Shown piece by piece: positions 1 through 11,859 of a DNA stretch of 64,000 bases. Under the pieces are notes generated by a model. That model made no database searches. It was not told the origin of the DNA and saw nothing but the letters and a program-made list of their open reading frames with translations. This stretch comes from Struthio camelus (Eukaryota; Chordata; Aves; Struthioniformes; Struthionidae), in NCBI RefSeq assembly GCF_040807025.1, contig NC_090964.1, positions 11,593,714-11,657,713 on the forward strand, given 5' to 3'. The position numbers were made by a program, and so were the translations under genes. Every line of letters starts with the position of its first letter. Position 1 is the stretch's first letter.

Positions 1-438
1 GCTGAAAATTTCACTCCAGAAAACGCAAAGTGTAAGCCTACATTAGCAGTATTAATTCTGATTGTCTCTAATTTTATTCAATTTAAATATTATCAGTTGT
101 GATTTTAATCCTTGTATTTTGCTAGGCCTAAAGTTTTAACCTGGACTTCCCTGACTTTTCCTAATGTGTGGCTTTATATGATGTATGTTTTCCTCTTTAG
201 CTGGAAGGATAATGAAGCTTATACACTGGAGTTTAAGTCATCTTTGTATTAAAAAATGTAAATACAGTTTAAAGATCACTTAGCTAGTAAGCAAAGGTGT
301 ACACAACTTGGTTATCTATGTGAAAGAGCTGGTTAAAGTTGAATAATTTAGCTACTCTTAGAAGTAGCTATTACTTATGTTGCAACGTCCAGTAATTCTC
401 CCAGCATTGACTGGTGTCAGTTCACTTGCTAATTCACA
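1..438. other. GJA9 3' flank / 3' UTR
   Basis: AT-rich sequence downstream of the minus-strand connexin stop codon. A minus-strand AATAAA lies at 73-78 (TTTATT on the plus strand) and could end the GJA9 transcript about 360 bases past the stop. In human, GJA9 can be transcribed through into MYCBP, which would lie to the left of this window. No second gene is visible here. Confidence 0.4.
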
Positions 439-1992
439 CTAAATTTGAAGATCAGTGGTGGCACGCCTGCTGCTGGCATTACTTGACAATGACATTCGCC
501 TAGACAGAGGGACAGGCTGAGGACTATCACAGTTTCTGCTTTGTTTAGATTCTGAGCTCGCCTCCCCTATGGAGTCAGGAGTGTTTGGTCGGCTCAGGTT
601 TTTTGGGTCAATTTTGGAAGTAGCGTGGCCTTTGCTTGCACTGAAACTGCTGAGTCTTCTGTTGCTGCTCTTTTGGAGAGAACGTGTTGAAGACCCTGCG
701 CTCTCAGCCACTGCCGCGCAGTTCCGTGAGGTGCCGATTCCACGCTGTCTTTTTAAACTGTTAACAGGAAAGGTATCACATGAGGTTCGAGATGGCATTT
801 CAGCAAAGCTTCTCAAGCACATGCTTGAGGCTGTATCTGCACTCTCAGTATAAACAAGGAAATGTTTCTTTTCAGCTTCTTTCTGAGAATCATTTGCTTC
901 AGTAACTAGCTCCCTAATTAAGCCTTCATTACTATTTGTGCTAGTATTTTGAATCTGATTGTCTAAAGCATTTGTAGATGGCCCCTGCTCTGGCAGATTA
1001 CTTTCCTGATTGTGATGGGTGCAATTGTTGCTACTTCCTGTTCGGTTATTTTGAATAGACTGAAACACAGAAGGAGTACTCAGAACCGGGTAGACAGCGG
1101 TGTCAGTTTGCTTTTCCATTAAAAAGGAATAACCACTAAGTGCAGAAGGAAGAGTTTTTTGTGGAGTTGCAGATATTCCCAAAGAAGAGTGTGGTATTGC
1201 AGAGTATTTCTTAGATTTATTTACGTAGAAATCTTCAAGGTCATCCTTGTTTTTATCCCGTCCACAGAGTCCCATTTTAATTTTTCTGAATCCTAGGTGA
1301 ATAATTTCAAAGATGTTTAAAAGCAATGATACAGTCGCTATTGATTGCATAAATAATATGAACACTGTCTTTTCTGTTGGTCTTGATACAAAGCAGTCAA
1401 CTATGTTTGGACATGGATCTCTCTGACATTTATAAAGGGGATCTAGCTGAAAACCGTACAGAAGATATTGCCCAATCATAAAACCAACTTCCACTGCAGA
1501 TCTAGTAACAATATGTATCACATAAGTGCAGAGCAAAGAGCCTCTCAGGGGTGCTTTGTTTAGCTTTCTTTGATCCAACTGCCGGAGTTCTCTCTCCAGC
1601 CTTTTTCGATTTTCAGTCATTTCTAATTCAGTGCTTTCAAGTTCCACTCTGACTTGAGCTTTCTTTTTTTGCCTCTCTTTTTCTAAGGTTCTTAGTCTGT
1701 ATAAGGCATGACCCATATACACCAAGGAAGGGGAAGACACAAATATAACTTGCAAGACCCAATATCTTATGAGAGAGATAGGAAAGGCCTCATCATAGCA
1801 CACATTTCTGCAACCAGGTTGCTCGGTATTGCATATAAATTCTGATTGTTCATCATTCCAAACATCCTCAGTTGCCACCCCAAGGACAAGCATTCGAAAT
1901 ATGAAGAGGATAGTTAGCCAAATCTTTCCAATAATAGTAGAATGAATGTGGACCTCCTCTAAAATGCCTCCAAGGAAATTCCAGTCTCCCAT
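439..1992 (-). CDS. GJA9: Connexin, gap junction alpha-9 type (Cx59-like)
   Basis: A 517-residue connexin with an intact frame from ATG (1990-1992) to TAG (439-441). Connexins form hexameric plasma-membrane hemichannels that dock into gap junctions. The N-terminus starts MGDWNFLGG. Four membrane segments are seen near residues 21-41, 75-95, 152-180 and 208-233. Extracellular loop 1 has Cys54, 61 and 65 (C-X6-C-X3-C) and loop 2 has Cys189, 194 and 200 (C-X4-C-X5-C), the two connexin signatures. A charged cytoplasmic loop (about 100-150, rich in E, R and K) and a long Ser/Thr-rich tail follow. GJA9 is preferred over GJA10 because the tail motif [10 protein letters not shown] and the C-terminus TDLQI resemble mammalian GJA9, whose human protein is about 515 residues. 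The whole reading frame sits in one exon, as usual for this family, with a splice acceptor 21 bases upstream. Short plus-strand frames across it are antisense shadows. Confidence 0.93.
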   Translation of the reverse strand: MGDWNFLGGILEEVHIHSTIIGKIWLTILFIFRMLVLGVATEDVWNDEQSEFICNTEQPGCRNVCYDEAFPISLIRYWVLQVIFVSSPSLVYMGHALYRLRTLEKERQKKKAQVRVELESTELEMTENRKRLERELRQLDQRKLNKAPLRGSLLCTYVIHIVTRSAVEVGFMIGQYLLYGFQLDPLYKCQRDPCPNIVDCFVSRPTEKTVFILFMQSIATVSLLLNIFEIIHLGFRKIKMGLCGRDKNKDDLEDFYVNKSKKYSAIPHSSLGISATPQKTLPSALSGYSFLMEKQTDTAVYPVLSTPSVFQSIQNNRTGSSNNCTHHNQESNLPEQGPSTNALDNQIQNTSTNSNEGLIRELVTEANDSQKEAEKKHFLVYTESADTASSMCLRSFAEMPSRTSCDTFPVNSLKRQRGIGTSRNCAAVAESAGSSTRSLQKSSNRRLSSFSASKGHATSKIDPKNLSRPNTPDSIGEASSESKQSRNCDSPQPVPLSRRMSLSSNASSRRATTDLQI

Positions 1993-2013
1993 GGTTATTC
2001 TGCCATCTTAACA

Positions 2014-2040
2014 CTAAAATGTATGAGAGAAAAAAAACAT
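2014..2040 (-). other. Splice acceptor before the GJA9 coding exon
   Basis: On the minus strand a T/C-rich tract runs into ATTTTAG, with the AG at 2015-2014. The exon would start at 2013 and give a 21-base 5' UTR segment before the ATG, which has a good Kozak context (ACCATGG). This supports the chosen start and implies at least one upstream noncoding exon to the right. Confidence 0.7.
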
Positions 2041-5000
2041 CAAATATTGTAAAAGCTGCAGTCCTTCCTTAATGTATTACCAAGAAAACTGAACTGGAAG
2101 AACCATCATATCTCACATTGTAACCACTGCAGCATAATCCACTACCCATAGGTAATCTCGGCATTAGTGTATCTCACCTACAACACAGAGAAGTGCATCA
2201 TCCACCCATGTCTAACGTATCAGTAACATCACGATAAGGACATAAGTAGGAGGTTTTAGGCATACTCAATCTGCATCAAAACCAGTGAAAACTGAGGTGC
2301 TTGACTTCTAGCAGGACTGAGTTCTTAGCTAAGTCTACTTAAATATACCTTTTTCAGAGAGTTCATATATAAACACACCAAAATCTCTCATGCAGTCTAC
2401 ATAAATTGTAAGCTGAAAGTTATTTTTAAAGTCTCTTAAATATTATCATACTCACCAAACGTTCATAAAAGTCATGGAGAAAGGTGACAATACGGCAAAA
2501 ATAAAGTATTAGCCTTTATGAAGGAAGATTGTAGCAACTAGTTACAGTTCCTGCTGGTAGTTAAGGTGTTTCCCTTTCAGAGGCAGCCACCAGAGCAAGC
2601 TGCTCTGTGACACTCACAGGAGAGCATTTCAAGAGCATTATGTGATCTGTTTGAATCATTATCCAATAGATAGCGGTGTGAGAGCAGCATCTTTGTTTAG
2701 GACAGTTCCCAAGTTACTGAGGTTTTACTTCCCTGTAAACAAACAGAGAAATATTTCCTGGTCTCCATTTTCAGATGTTCTGAGCTCCACGTTGCAGCTG
2801 AAGTCTGTGGTAAGGTCCAGTTTTGCAATGAAAAATTGCAAGATCATTATATAAATGATCTTGTGAGGGAATAAAGCATCTAACTAAAAATGCAGTGTTA
2901 GAATTAAAAAATAAATTTTTAAGCATAGATTTTGGAGCTAATTTCTTTTTGTTTGCGGATAACAGCAACAAATAAATAAATAAAATCACTGTAATATTAG
3001 TCCAATTTCCTCTGATCAATAATATCTGAATCTGAAATACAGAATACAGTGCATAGGTGTCAATTATTGCTATCTTTGGCTATGATTCTATTACAAATAA
3101 AAGATTTTTCCAAAAATCATATACCAGTATTTTCACTAACGATCATCACTTCAGTACAAAGATGCAGGTAATATTTTTGTGTAATCATACTTCTTGCATT
3201 TATTTCATATTTTTGTTCTGATCTCTGTTACAAGAGACAAGATTTTAAATTCTGTTTCAAGGTTTATGTTATTATATACACTTATATAAACATTTTTCTT
3301 TTATATGTGCAGGGATAACTATTATGTTCATAGATTTAACTTTACATTGTATGTGCAGTACAATTTAATAGCATTCAGTATATTACGAACAGAATACATC
3401 TTCCTAGTAGAAAGGTGGCTTAAGACAGAGCTTAAGACACCGTTATTAAATTAAATGGAAGTTGAAATCATAGTGATGCAATATTGATGACTACAGAGGA
3501 AATCTTAAGTTAAAAGGGCCTATTAAACATGAAAATACACTTTCAAATTGGTATATAACTTTTTTTATAATATAATATAATAATATATAATTTTTTTAAA
3601 GATAACTAAATTAAAAATAAATGACACTTTAAAAAATAAAACATACCTTTCTTTACAAAGATCTGCAAAAGCAAAGCTCTGTGGCATCCAATGAAAAGTT
3701 ATAACCCCTGCCATCTTCCAACTGCGTGAGCAAATTTCATATTTTAAAATAGTTTATTTCACTACGGGAGCAATTAAAGGAATGCAAGCTTTGCACATTG
3801 CACTTATATTTGCTATGGATGGAGGGAGGAGAAAATCAATTTGTTGTTCAGTCTGCTGTGGCTCCTAGCACAATTTAACTACAATCAAATTATTATTTCC
3901 AGTGAAAGAATCTTGTTAAAAAAAGCTAGAAATGAAAAAATACAGAGCTCTAACTTCCTTCAGAATGTTCTCCCTTAACCCTTTTCTTCCAAACTGTAAA
4001 AGCAATCTCAGCTTCAGACTGTTGTCAACCAACAGAAGATGGCTTATACTTACAATTGGGGAAGACATTTCTTATGAAAATTGTTGTCACCACAAATTGA
4101 TTCAGAATATACACAGTAGCCAAACTCACTCGGTCAATGAATGGCACAACTACAGATACAGATTTCTGTGAGTGCATCTATCAAGGCATTGGCATTCTGC
4201 TTCACTCTTTTAATCAATGGTTTTAAAAGTACTAACTTTCAGACTATGTTTTAGTTTATTTACATATCTCCATAGCAAAGAACACCCAGCTTGCCTGTGC
4301 AAAAGTTAAGAAGATAAATCCTTACAAAGACTATGCAATTTACATTTTTGCTGAAAAACTGTTCCATTGGAACAGCTTCCGCTTCACGTCATACTTGTGA
4401 TGTAAAAACTCAGCAATAGTGTTTTTGGTCCCTCCAGGCTTCCCCCCTCTCCATACACAGCATCTGTCCTTGTACTCTACAGTTCTTTATTCTCTTTATG
4501 CCATCTTTCTTGCCATACTTAAAATAGCCTTGAACATCACACCTGTTCTATTCTATTTTTCCAGTCCATTTAATTTAGTATTTGTTTTTAGGAGCAAGTC
4601 ATTAGAAATGGAACCCAAGAAGTAGAAAAGTTGTGGCAGGAGTTTTAGAGACTGGAGGTACATCGTGACAGTAAATGGCGCCTTTAAAGAGTCTGCTTGG
4701 TAGCTGTGGACAGACTGCAGCTTGTAAGCTGAGCTGATGCAAAAATACATTTAAAATAGCTTAAAATTTAACCGATATTTTCTTGAGCTGATCAGACCAT
4801 TGCAATACATTTTGGGAGCGATGGCAGGCTGGGGAACGTGCTTTCAAATGTTTTGCAACTCGGCAAATGCTTGCAGAAACGTTGTGGTGAGGGGATGGAA
4901 ACAGGCCTCCTTTTTGAAAAAGGAGGACAGGGAAGGAAACATGCTTGTTTTGTGTGCAAAGATGTTCCTGGAGCTAGTATCAGAACCATAAGGGCCAAGC

Positions 5001-7050
5001 CTAGTGATAACGTGTAACTACCACTGCTAGGATCAATAACAGATGAGAAGTATATCTACCACTATAATGCTCTTTTAGGTAATTCTCATCAGTGCACTGC
5101 AAAAGCATATTACTGATACAAATAGCCTGTATAGGATAAATAAACTTCCTCTACTAAAAACTATAAACAGCAAATCAATATCTTTTAATTTTGGTGCCGA
5201 GGATCAGTCAATAGGTCGTGTCCGATTTCATAGTTAAATGAAAGCTAACCCAGAAGTAATCAAACATTTCTGCAAGCTATCAGTTAGTCTACAGATAGCC
5301 ATTTCTAATAACTGCTTAAAGCAAGTTTTTAAACATATTTCTGCCAGAAGAATTTTACTATCGGTTAACAAAATTCTTAACCCATTGAAGTGGCTTCTCC
5401 CCACTCCCACGCCTGACATTGAAGCCATCTTTGTTTGAAAATCTTAAGTATTAGACAAGAGTGAACTATGGATTCTGAGGATCTACTTGTTTTGTAAAAG
5501 ATTTGCGTTAAGAGGAACATTTAACAATCTGCACATAATATTCAAAAATGCATTATCTCATTTAAAACGCTTATTTCAGTCAAATGATATCTGGACAAGT
5601 CTGGAGGGAAGACTCACAAAATTAATTCAGGTGCCAGTGCCAATTTTATAGCAGTGATGCTACTCTTTTACTTTAGCCCAGACATTGTGTGAATATTTAT
5701 GGAACTGTCATACCAACATTCAGTATTTATTAACAAAATACTTAGTGATGCAAGAACAAAACACTGTTTTCTTCCAGGTCTAGAAGCTACCTCGCTCTTT
5801 TGTTTGCTTGTTTTGGATATTACATATCCCCCAAACTTCATCTAACCGCTATATTGATTATGTTTTCTTAGCTCAAGGTCAAACACTATAAAAATCATTC
5901 CGTCATGGAAAAATTCTCTTAAGATCAAGAGCTTTTTGCTCCTACTCATCAATAATGTGCACTTTATATGTACAATTGATTTTTATTTTCTGCTGTATTT
6001 GTCTGACCCACAATGGCCATCTAGATAACTAGAGGCACAAACATCAGTTTGATATATCCTACTAGCTTTCAGGATAATGCAGACTCACTCCCATCATTTT
6101 CTTTCAATAGTGAAGTTAGGATCACAAATAATAAACTGCAATAATGAGAAATTTGGATGACTCACCAACTCAATATTGTCTTTATGAGTGCAAAATCTGG
6201 CAGTAGTGTTTGAAGGCAGATCACAGAATAACATTTAAAGGCAAAGGCACACATTCTTCACCTTTGACTGTTTTCCGTGCTAGTTTATAAAACCCCTTTT
6301 CATTTCTAAGCTGTACTTGCACATTGGTAGGGGCAGATTTGTGTTTTCACTTACAGAAGCATTATTCCAGGACTTATTTTTAATTTTACGTGGCACACAT
6401 TTCCACTTAGACTTCCCTTAAGTCGACAACATTTGAAGTCCCATCCGTGCCACTACAAAACATCTAATCTGATGAGCCTCAGCACATTTAAAGAAAAGGT
6501 TGTTGCTTTTCCTTGAAAGACACAGCTGAACACCTCAATTAGCATGGGTTGTTTTTTGAGCAGGAGAGGATGGGAGATGATAGGGTATGGCGCTTTTGGA
6601 GAGACTGTGGAGGATGAGTTTGCGTGGAACTTGTGCTTGATGAGAAAAGAACACTCTGCTGCTTATGGGGCAGCCGATCGTCTCTGGGTGGTTTGTCCTG
6701 TTGCAGTCCACAGCTTGCAAAGTCAAGTGAGGAGCTGACCTTCCTGTTCTCTGCTTTCTACTCCCCAAGGATTGCCTGTCCAGCACTCTCAGGCTTGACA
6801 TTAGTCTCTCCAGAGACAACAACATAAGTTTCTCAGAGTAAGCAAACTACATTGCAAAGCATAAGGAAAAGCAACTATTGAGAATTCTACACACAAGGGA
6901 AAGAAGCTCACCTTTTTCACCTTGTGCAACTTTTCAGGGGACAGCAAAACCATCTATCATCTCAGCTATTTTAGCACCTACTCTATCCTAAATATCAGAA
7001 GCAGCGGGGGAAAAAAACGCACCCAGTTTAACCTCAGGATCTTTTGTAGC
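2041..7050. other. AT-rich noncoding region upstream of GJA9 (probable 5' intron)
   Basis: About 5 kb of AT-rich, mostly single-copy sequence with no protein-like reading frame. On the minus strand there are good splice-donor matches at 2454-2455 (TTGGTGAGTATG) and 3645-3646 (AAGGTATGT), which could end noncoding 5' exons of GJA9. Which of these is used cannot be decided from the sequence. A low-complexity TA-rich patch lies at about 3560-3620. No tRNA or other structured RNA was recognised. Confidence 0.4.
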
Positions 7051-7457
7051 ATCTATACCTAGAAAAAAAAAACCACAATGCACAATTTACAGTCCAGTAA
7101 GAGGCCACGCAGGCCACGACCAGGGAACGGGCAAAGGGGAGCACCAAAGTAGAACAGAAGCAGCACAGAATATTGTAACTCAAGGGCTGAATCACAAGTT
7201 TCCTGAACTCCATCGTTCTGATTTTGACTATTAAAGTTCCGTGGATGACATGAATGGAGCACTAACAGCGCGGGGGGAAACACGGCCCAACCGCAAGGCT
7301 TTACACCCTGCCCCCACCAGGCGCCCTGCCACGGCGCCCCCACGGCCGCCACGCCCGGAGGGGCCCCGCCGCCCGTCCGCGCCGGGCTGCCACGCGGCCG
7401 CGGCCCTCGCGTGCTCCCGGCGCGGCGCCGCGCGCGTGCGCGCTGCAACCAGCCGGG

Positions 7458-7490
<33 letters not shown>
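7458..7490. repeat. (GCC)n trinucleotide repeat in CpG island A
   Basis: About eleven uninterrupted GCC triplets (CGG on the minus strand) within the CpG island, to the left of the probable plus-strand start. Such repeats in promoters or 5' UTRs are often length-variable. If a GJA9 5' exon lies here, the repeat would be CGG in its sense strand. Confidence 0.85.
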
Positions 7491-7839
7491 CGGTCTCAGC
7501 CCTGCAAGCGCCGCGGGTGCTCCCCGTCTGAAAAATGACCTCCCCGCCTCTCCCTCCCCTTTTCCTCTCCTCCGCTACCTGTCCCTCTGGCCGGCTCTTA
7601 CTCCTCCCTTTCACTGCCACCCCTCTGTGCGGCTCCTGTCCCTCTTTCACCGCTCTCCGTCCCCCTTTTCCTCTCTTCCCGCCCTGAGCAGCCAGGCGGC
7701 GGCGAACCGGGCTGCGGTCCCGGGCTGTGCGCACGCGCGTGCGCGGTTTCCTTACTCGCCTCCCTGACCCCTCCCGCGCACGCGCGGTGTCCCGGAGCTG
7801 CCTCTAGGGCGGGGGCGTGGCCCCCGCGTGCGCAGTGTC

Positions 7840-7911
7840 CGGGAGCAGCGTGGCGGCGGCGGGTCGGCGCGGCGTTTCCCCTCGGCGGCGGTGGCGGACA
7901 CCGCGGCGCCG
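7840..7911 (+). other. Candidate noncoding first exon A (plus strand)
   Basis: GC-rich sequence containing GTGGCGGCGGC, close to the YY1-type initiator-proximal motif, and ending at a strong donor GCCG|GTGAGT (GT at 7912-7913). The paralogous position at about 18.13-18.2 kb has GCATGGCGGCG and GTGAGG/GTGAGC donors, so the arrangement is kept in both copies of the duplication. The start is not defined. No downstream coding sequence was recognised. Confidence 0.35.
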
Positions 7912-8839
7912 GTGAGTCGAGCGCGTCCCTTGGGCGTCGGGACGGCTGCTGCCCGCGGGGGCAGTGCGGGGGTCTGCGGCGCGAGCCGGCCCCGACGTCC
8001 CCCGCACCCCGTCGCATCCGCCGCGGACCGCACGGCGCCTCCGAACCCGGCCCCAGGTCCCCGCACAGCCCCAGAGCAGCCGCAGCCCGTGTCCCAGCAG
8101 CAGCGAGACCGCCCCTGCGTGCTCTGCGCTCTCAGCTAGCGCAGATGCCGTTAGTCTCGGGGGAAACAGGCAGGGGCAGCTGGGCGGCCCCGTGGCCCGC
8201 ACGGCCACAGCGTCGCCGGCTGCCGCCGTGGCAGCCGCTCCGCTCCGCTCCTGCCGGCCGCAGCCGCGCCGGGATCCTGCCGGGCTGGTGCCGCGGGTGC
8301 AGCGCCCCGGGCCCTGTCCCGGGGCCCCGCGCTTCGTCCCAAAGCTCCCGCCAATCTCGTGTGTTGTGTGCTTAGTCATCTGCAGCTTGGCTTTATGAAT
8401 AACGGATTGGTTTATAAAAGGTGTTCTAGTAAACATCGGCTGTGATCTCTGTCTCTGCCATGGCTCCGTCCCCTTGTGGAGAAAGGGCAGTTTACGGCAT
8501 CTCTTAGTGAAGCATGTTGATGGGTGGTTGCATAGAGGACAAGCAAATTTTTTCTCCTTTTCTTCTGAGCCATTTTCAGAACGCTCTGTATGTGCAGGAC
8601 GACTTCAAATGTGGCTAGTCTGGAAAAATAGTGCTTTGCGCTATGCTTTAAGAAACTATTAAGATAAAATTTCAGGCTACAGAATAGCCTAAAAAATAAA
8701 GGGCTCAGGAAAAGCCAAAGGGCACACTGAAGGGCTATGAGAAGCCCCAACTGTGCTGCAGGAAACAGCAATGGAAATATCTTTCCCTCCTTTAGTGGTA
8801 AAGATTTCCATGTGTGCTGATGCTATGGGAGCAGCGCTA

Positions 8840-9140
8840 CTACAGACCATCAGTGAGGGGAAGAGGAACCAGTAGCATCATGGATGCATCCCCTTTGGGG
8901 CCAGAGCAAAAAATATCCTGCTGCGAAAGGCAGTTTAGGGCTGTTCTGAGCTTTAGCTGCCTTTGAAGTTTTCCTCTTTGATAGTGCAGTTGCAGTCTGA
9001 TCTTCTCACACCCCTCTAATGTAGGTAATTCCAAGGAAATAATAGGTAGCAGAGTCCCATCTACCTTAAGTGGCACAGTGGTCACTGAGATTAACGAGCA
9101 GGAGGTTACTGCACAGGTGTCACAAGAAGTGGCTCTTCTT
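8840..9140 (+). mobile_element. Decayed retrovirus-like pol (RNase H region) remnant, copy A
   Basis: This is the more degraded counterpart of the pol-like fragment at 21,040-21,500. Only the distal part is kept, including a short VAQWSLRL stretch near 9070 that corresponds to VAQWALIL in copy B. Frames are broken by stops and shifts. No long terminal repeat, primer-binding site or target-site duplication was recognised, so the family cannot be named. Confidence 0.4.
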
Positions 9141-9688
9141 GCACATGCCTAAATGGCACATTTTTGTGCCAAAAATGTGGACACAAAGTTCCTGCAAGAA
9201 CTTACAGCAACTACTTAGTCTAACTTCCCTGTCACAGCAAGCCCAAATGTCATCATTGGCTGCAAATGGGGGTGGGGGACCATGTTTGTGGTGTGCATGT
9301 TCTTGTTTACCTTGGTGTGTGTGTTAGATTGGCTTTTATAATTGTAACTAACTTCAGGTTTCTTATACTTTTCTGCAGAGTTTTGGTTTTTTGCTTTGCT
9401 TTATGCTTCTGTAGGGCAATGGATTTTACTATGCCTCTACGTGTAAGTGCTAGCTGACAAGGTTATAACATCACAACGGAGACTCTGAGCCAAGACTGAT
9501 AATTCGAGATATGCAGCCTGCCAGAAGGACATCACTTGGGAGGGGCTGCTGTCCTTAAGCTGTAGGTGCTGGTGCGTATGGCTTACTCTGTGGGGCTCAG
9601 AGAGTTTTCTGTGGTTGCAGAAATTTTAGCTTGGCTTTACGCTCTTTGGTAATAGTATTTTTGTGTTTATAAATTGTGTTAATCCTAG

Positions 9689-9757
9689 GCATTCAGGACA
9701 TCAGGGAATGACTGTACGCTGCCATGAAGAACTACAGGCTACCACCCTCAGACCTTT
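9689..9757 (+). other. 69-nt exon-like segment, copy A
   Basis: Preceded by a T-rich tract ending TTAATCCTAG and followed by GCAAGT, a GC-type donor. The paralogous segment at 22,074-22,142 has the same length and a normal GTAAGT donor. Copy A has an in-frame TGA where copy B has CGA; downstream of it both read AAMKNYRLP. The product, if any, is not recognised. This copy looks disabled. Confidence 0.3.
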
Positions 9758-10760
9758 GCAAGTTATCATGGGGCAAGAACATGAACACCTCAGGAAAGGT
9801 TCTCTGCCTGGTGCCAATTAGGAGCCATGAGCCACAGGAGGGTTGGCGGCATCCTTACCGGATGCGTGAGTAATAACCCGTGATTCGTTGACCAGCAAAG
9901 GAGAGGAGGAGCAGTGACCACTAGCCCAGTCAGTACTGCCTTGCCATTGCTAGCAGGGCTCCAAGGTCTGTGTGAGGCCTCACTTGCCTGTTTGGAGCTT
10001 TATTTTGATCTGTTTGCCTGCAATAACCTGTAATGCCTACGATAAGGATGTTCATGGCTAGATGGCTAACCTGTCACGTAACATGTCTTTGCCTTGCTTC
10101 GCTTGATCTAACTGCTTAATGTAATAACACCAGAATAAAAACTGTTACAGTGTATAAAGGAACCCTAGGATGAGCATCCATCCAAGTTGGGGAACCACAG
10201 TTAAAGCTTTGGAAAAATGCTCTAAAATGAGAATCACTCAATGGTCTTGGTAGGTTGATTCATTTGTAGGATAGTCCTCCGAGGGCCAGCAACTTGAGGA
10301 GCTGCAACTTGAAGAGAAGCAGCTGAACTGATTTTATTGTTTCTGTGATGCTGTTTTGAGGAAGCGTGTAGATACAGGATAGGCCTGGGAGGGATGACAA
10401 ACAAGAAAGGAAACAGCAAGGAGGGTTTGAGAGTGTGGTTAAAAACTGAAGTGCCATGAGAACTGAAGTTGTTAAGTACTGAGAGAACTTGAGGTTAAGC
10501 ATGTGCATATGAAGGTCTGAGAGGGGCTAATGCTCAAGGGATAGTAAAATATCATGATTGAACCCAAGATTCCTCCCCAGTCTGGGCTGACGCGTGTACC
10601 CTTGCTCTTGCAGACACAGACAGTCTGGAACTGTAGGGGTACAGGCAAGCAGGCTGACAAGCGGGCTTTAGGCACGCTGATGTGGGGAGAGTCCTGTGTG
10701 CTTGGCAGATGAGTGTGGCAAGAGCTGTTCTGGTTCTGGTCTGGGGCAAACACGTACAGA

Positions 10761-11859
10761 GGGGAAAAGGAGGAGGGTCTGAAAGAATACAGGGAGCAAG
10801 CTCTTTGTCCCCCACAAGGTCCCTGAGGCCGCCTCCTCCCTGGAGGGTCCTCCACAGGGACACCCACACGCAGTACCCAAGGCACTGATGCCCCACTGGA
10901 ATAGGAGCCCTAGTCTGACCTTTGCCTGTAACCGCCTCCCTGCCCCTTGCACTGAGGGTCCTGTGCACACTCCTGAAACCAGCCTCCAACAGCCCCCATA
11001 ACCCTTCAGCAACACTACCAAGAATCCTAAAGCCCCCAGACCTCAAAACCACCCCCAAACCCTGCCCAACAGCACCAGCAACCCTCTCCATCCCTGTCCC
11101 CAGGCCCCCTGTGACCCCACAAATCTATCTGCTTCTGTGGGTCAGCCCTAGCTTCCCAGTGCCTGCAATATTCTTTGGAATTCTTTTGCTGTTTTGCCTC
11201 CAAGTGGAAAGGTGGAAACAGCTGGACTTTACAAAATTATTCTTGTGGTTTTTGAATGAATACTGATTTAGCATCCTTGCCAAGGGGGAAGAGAGGGGAA
11301 TCCCCTGGTAGTGTTTCAGCCTATTGGATGTGTTGCTGTGCATCATTCAGGTTTGTGAACTGAATGTGAGGTAGTTACGCATTCTGTCCGTCTCAGAGGC
11401 TGCTATTTCCAGTTCTCATTTGTGCTCTTTGAAAAAAACTTTTCACCTTTTTATGCGGACATTTGTCTTAACTGTCTTACTGTGATAACTGTGAGTATAA
11501 AACAAAAAATGTGATGTCACTGTGCATAACCTCCATTGTGTGGTGCTTGTTTGTATAGCTATGCTCTCCCATAAGCTCTTGCATTTTTTTTTTTAAAGCA
11601 AAGTGAAGGAAACACCTTTATTGAGCAATCAATAGCCCAGTGTTCCAGTCCTACCAAGACAGGAATAGGAGGACTAGCTCCTGAGATTCCCTAGAGAATG
11701 GAGAAAGAGAAAGAGAATGCTGATGGGAGGATTAGCGCAACCCCAGGGGAGGGTACCAAAGCATCGGGGCGGCCCAAACGGATGGGTTGGGAGGTGCGGG
11801 GAGCTGCCGTCGCTGGAGCCCGCTTTGGGCAACCTCCCTCCCCAACACCGCCGGCTAGC
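10761..11859. other. Unassigned intergenic sequence
   Basis: Single-copy-looking sequence between the duplicated segment and the first degenerate NRF1-box units. It includes a C-rich stretch (about 10,950-11,130) and an A/T-rich stretch (11,400-11,620). I see no gene, RNA or mobile element in it. Confidence 0.5.

Larger units (their letters stand above)
7240..8370. promoter_or_regulatory. CpG island A, probable bidirectional promoter
   Basis: A sharp change from AT-rich DNA to very GC- and CpG-rich DNA over about 1.1 kb. It lacks an obvious TATA box and has GC boxes, for example near 7807-7816, as in housekeeping-type promoters. To the left lies minus-strand GJA9, for which this is a plausible start region; a minus-strand donor-like GTAAGG lies near 7751-7756. 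To the right, a plus-strand first exon candidate ends at a GTGAGT donor at 7912. The second half is duplicated at about 18.1 kb. Overlapping reading frames here are CpG-island artefacts. Confidence 0.6.
7840..10760. repeat. Duplicated segment, copy A
   Basis: Shares clear similarity with 18,120-22,520 in the same orientation. Matching blocks are the CpG-island exon/donor (7.84-7.96 with 18.12-18.26 kb), 8395-8760 with 18,850-19,200, 8840-9900 with 21,190-22,300, 10,250-10,550 with 19,540-19,780, and 10,560-10,760 with 22,300-22,500. The third and fourth blocks are in swapped order, so the copies are rearranged as well as diverged. Confidence 0.75.

Noticed and set aside
569..853. Plus-strand 94-codon frame
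   Set aside because: Antisense to the conserved GJA9 tail, with no similarity of its own.
3070..3085. Possible end of a CR1 retroposon (CTATGATTCTATTAC)
   Set aside because: Only one and a half copies of the typical 8-bp terminal repeat and no upstream CR1 reverse transcriptase similarity.
7231..8436. Several Arg/Pro/Gly-rich frames on both strands
   Set aside because: They are typical artefacts of CpG islands, where stop codons are rare. No domain or conserved motif is seen.
10234..10550. Possible solo LTR shared with 19,540-19,780
   Set aside because: The similarity is real, but no TG...CA ends, polyadenylation signal arrangement or target-site duplication could be defined by eye.
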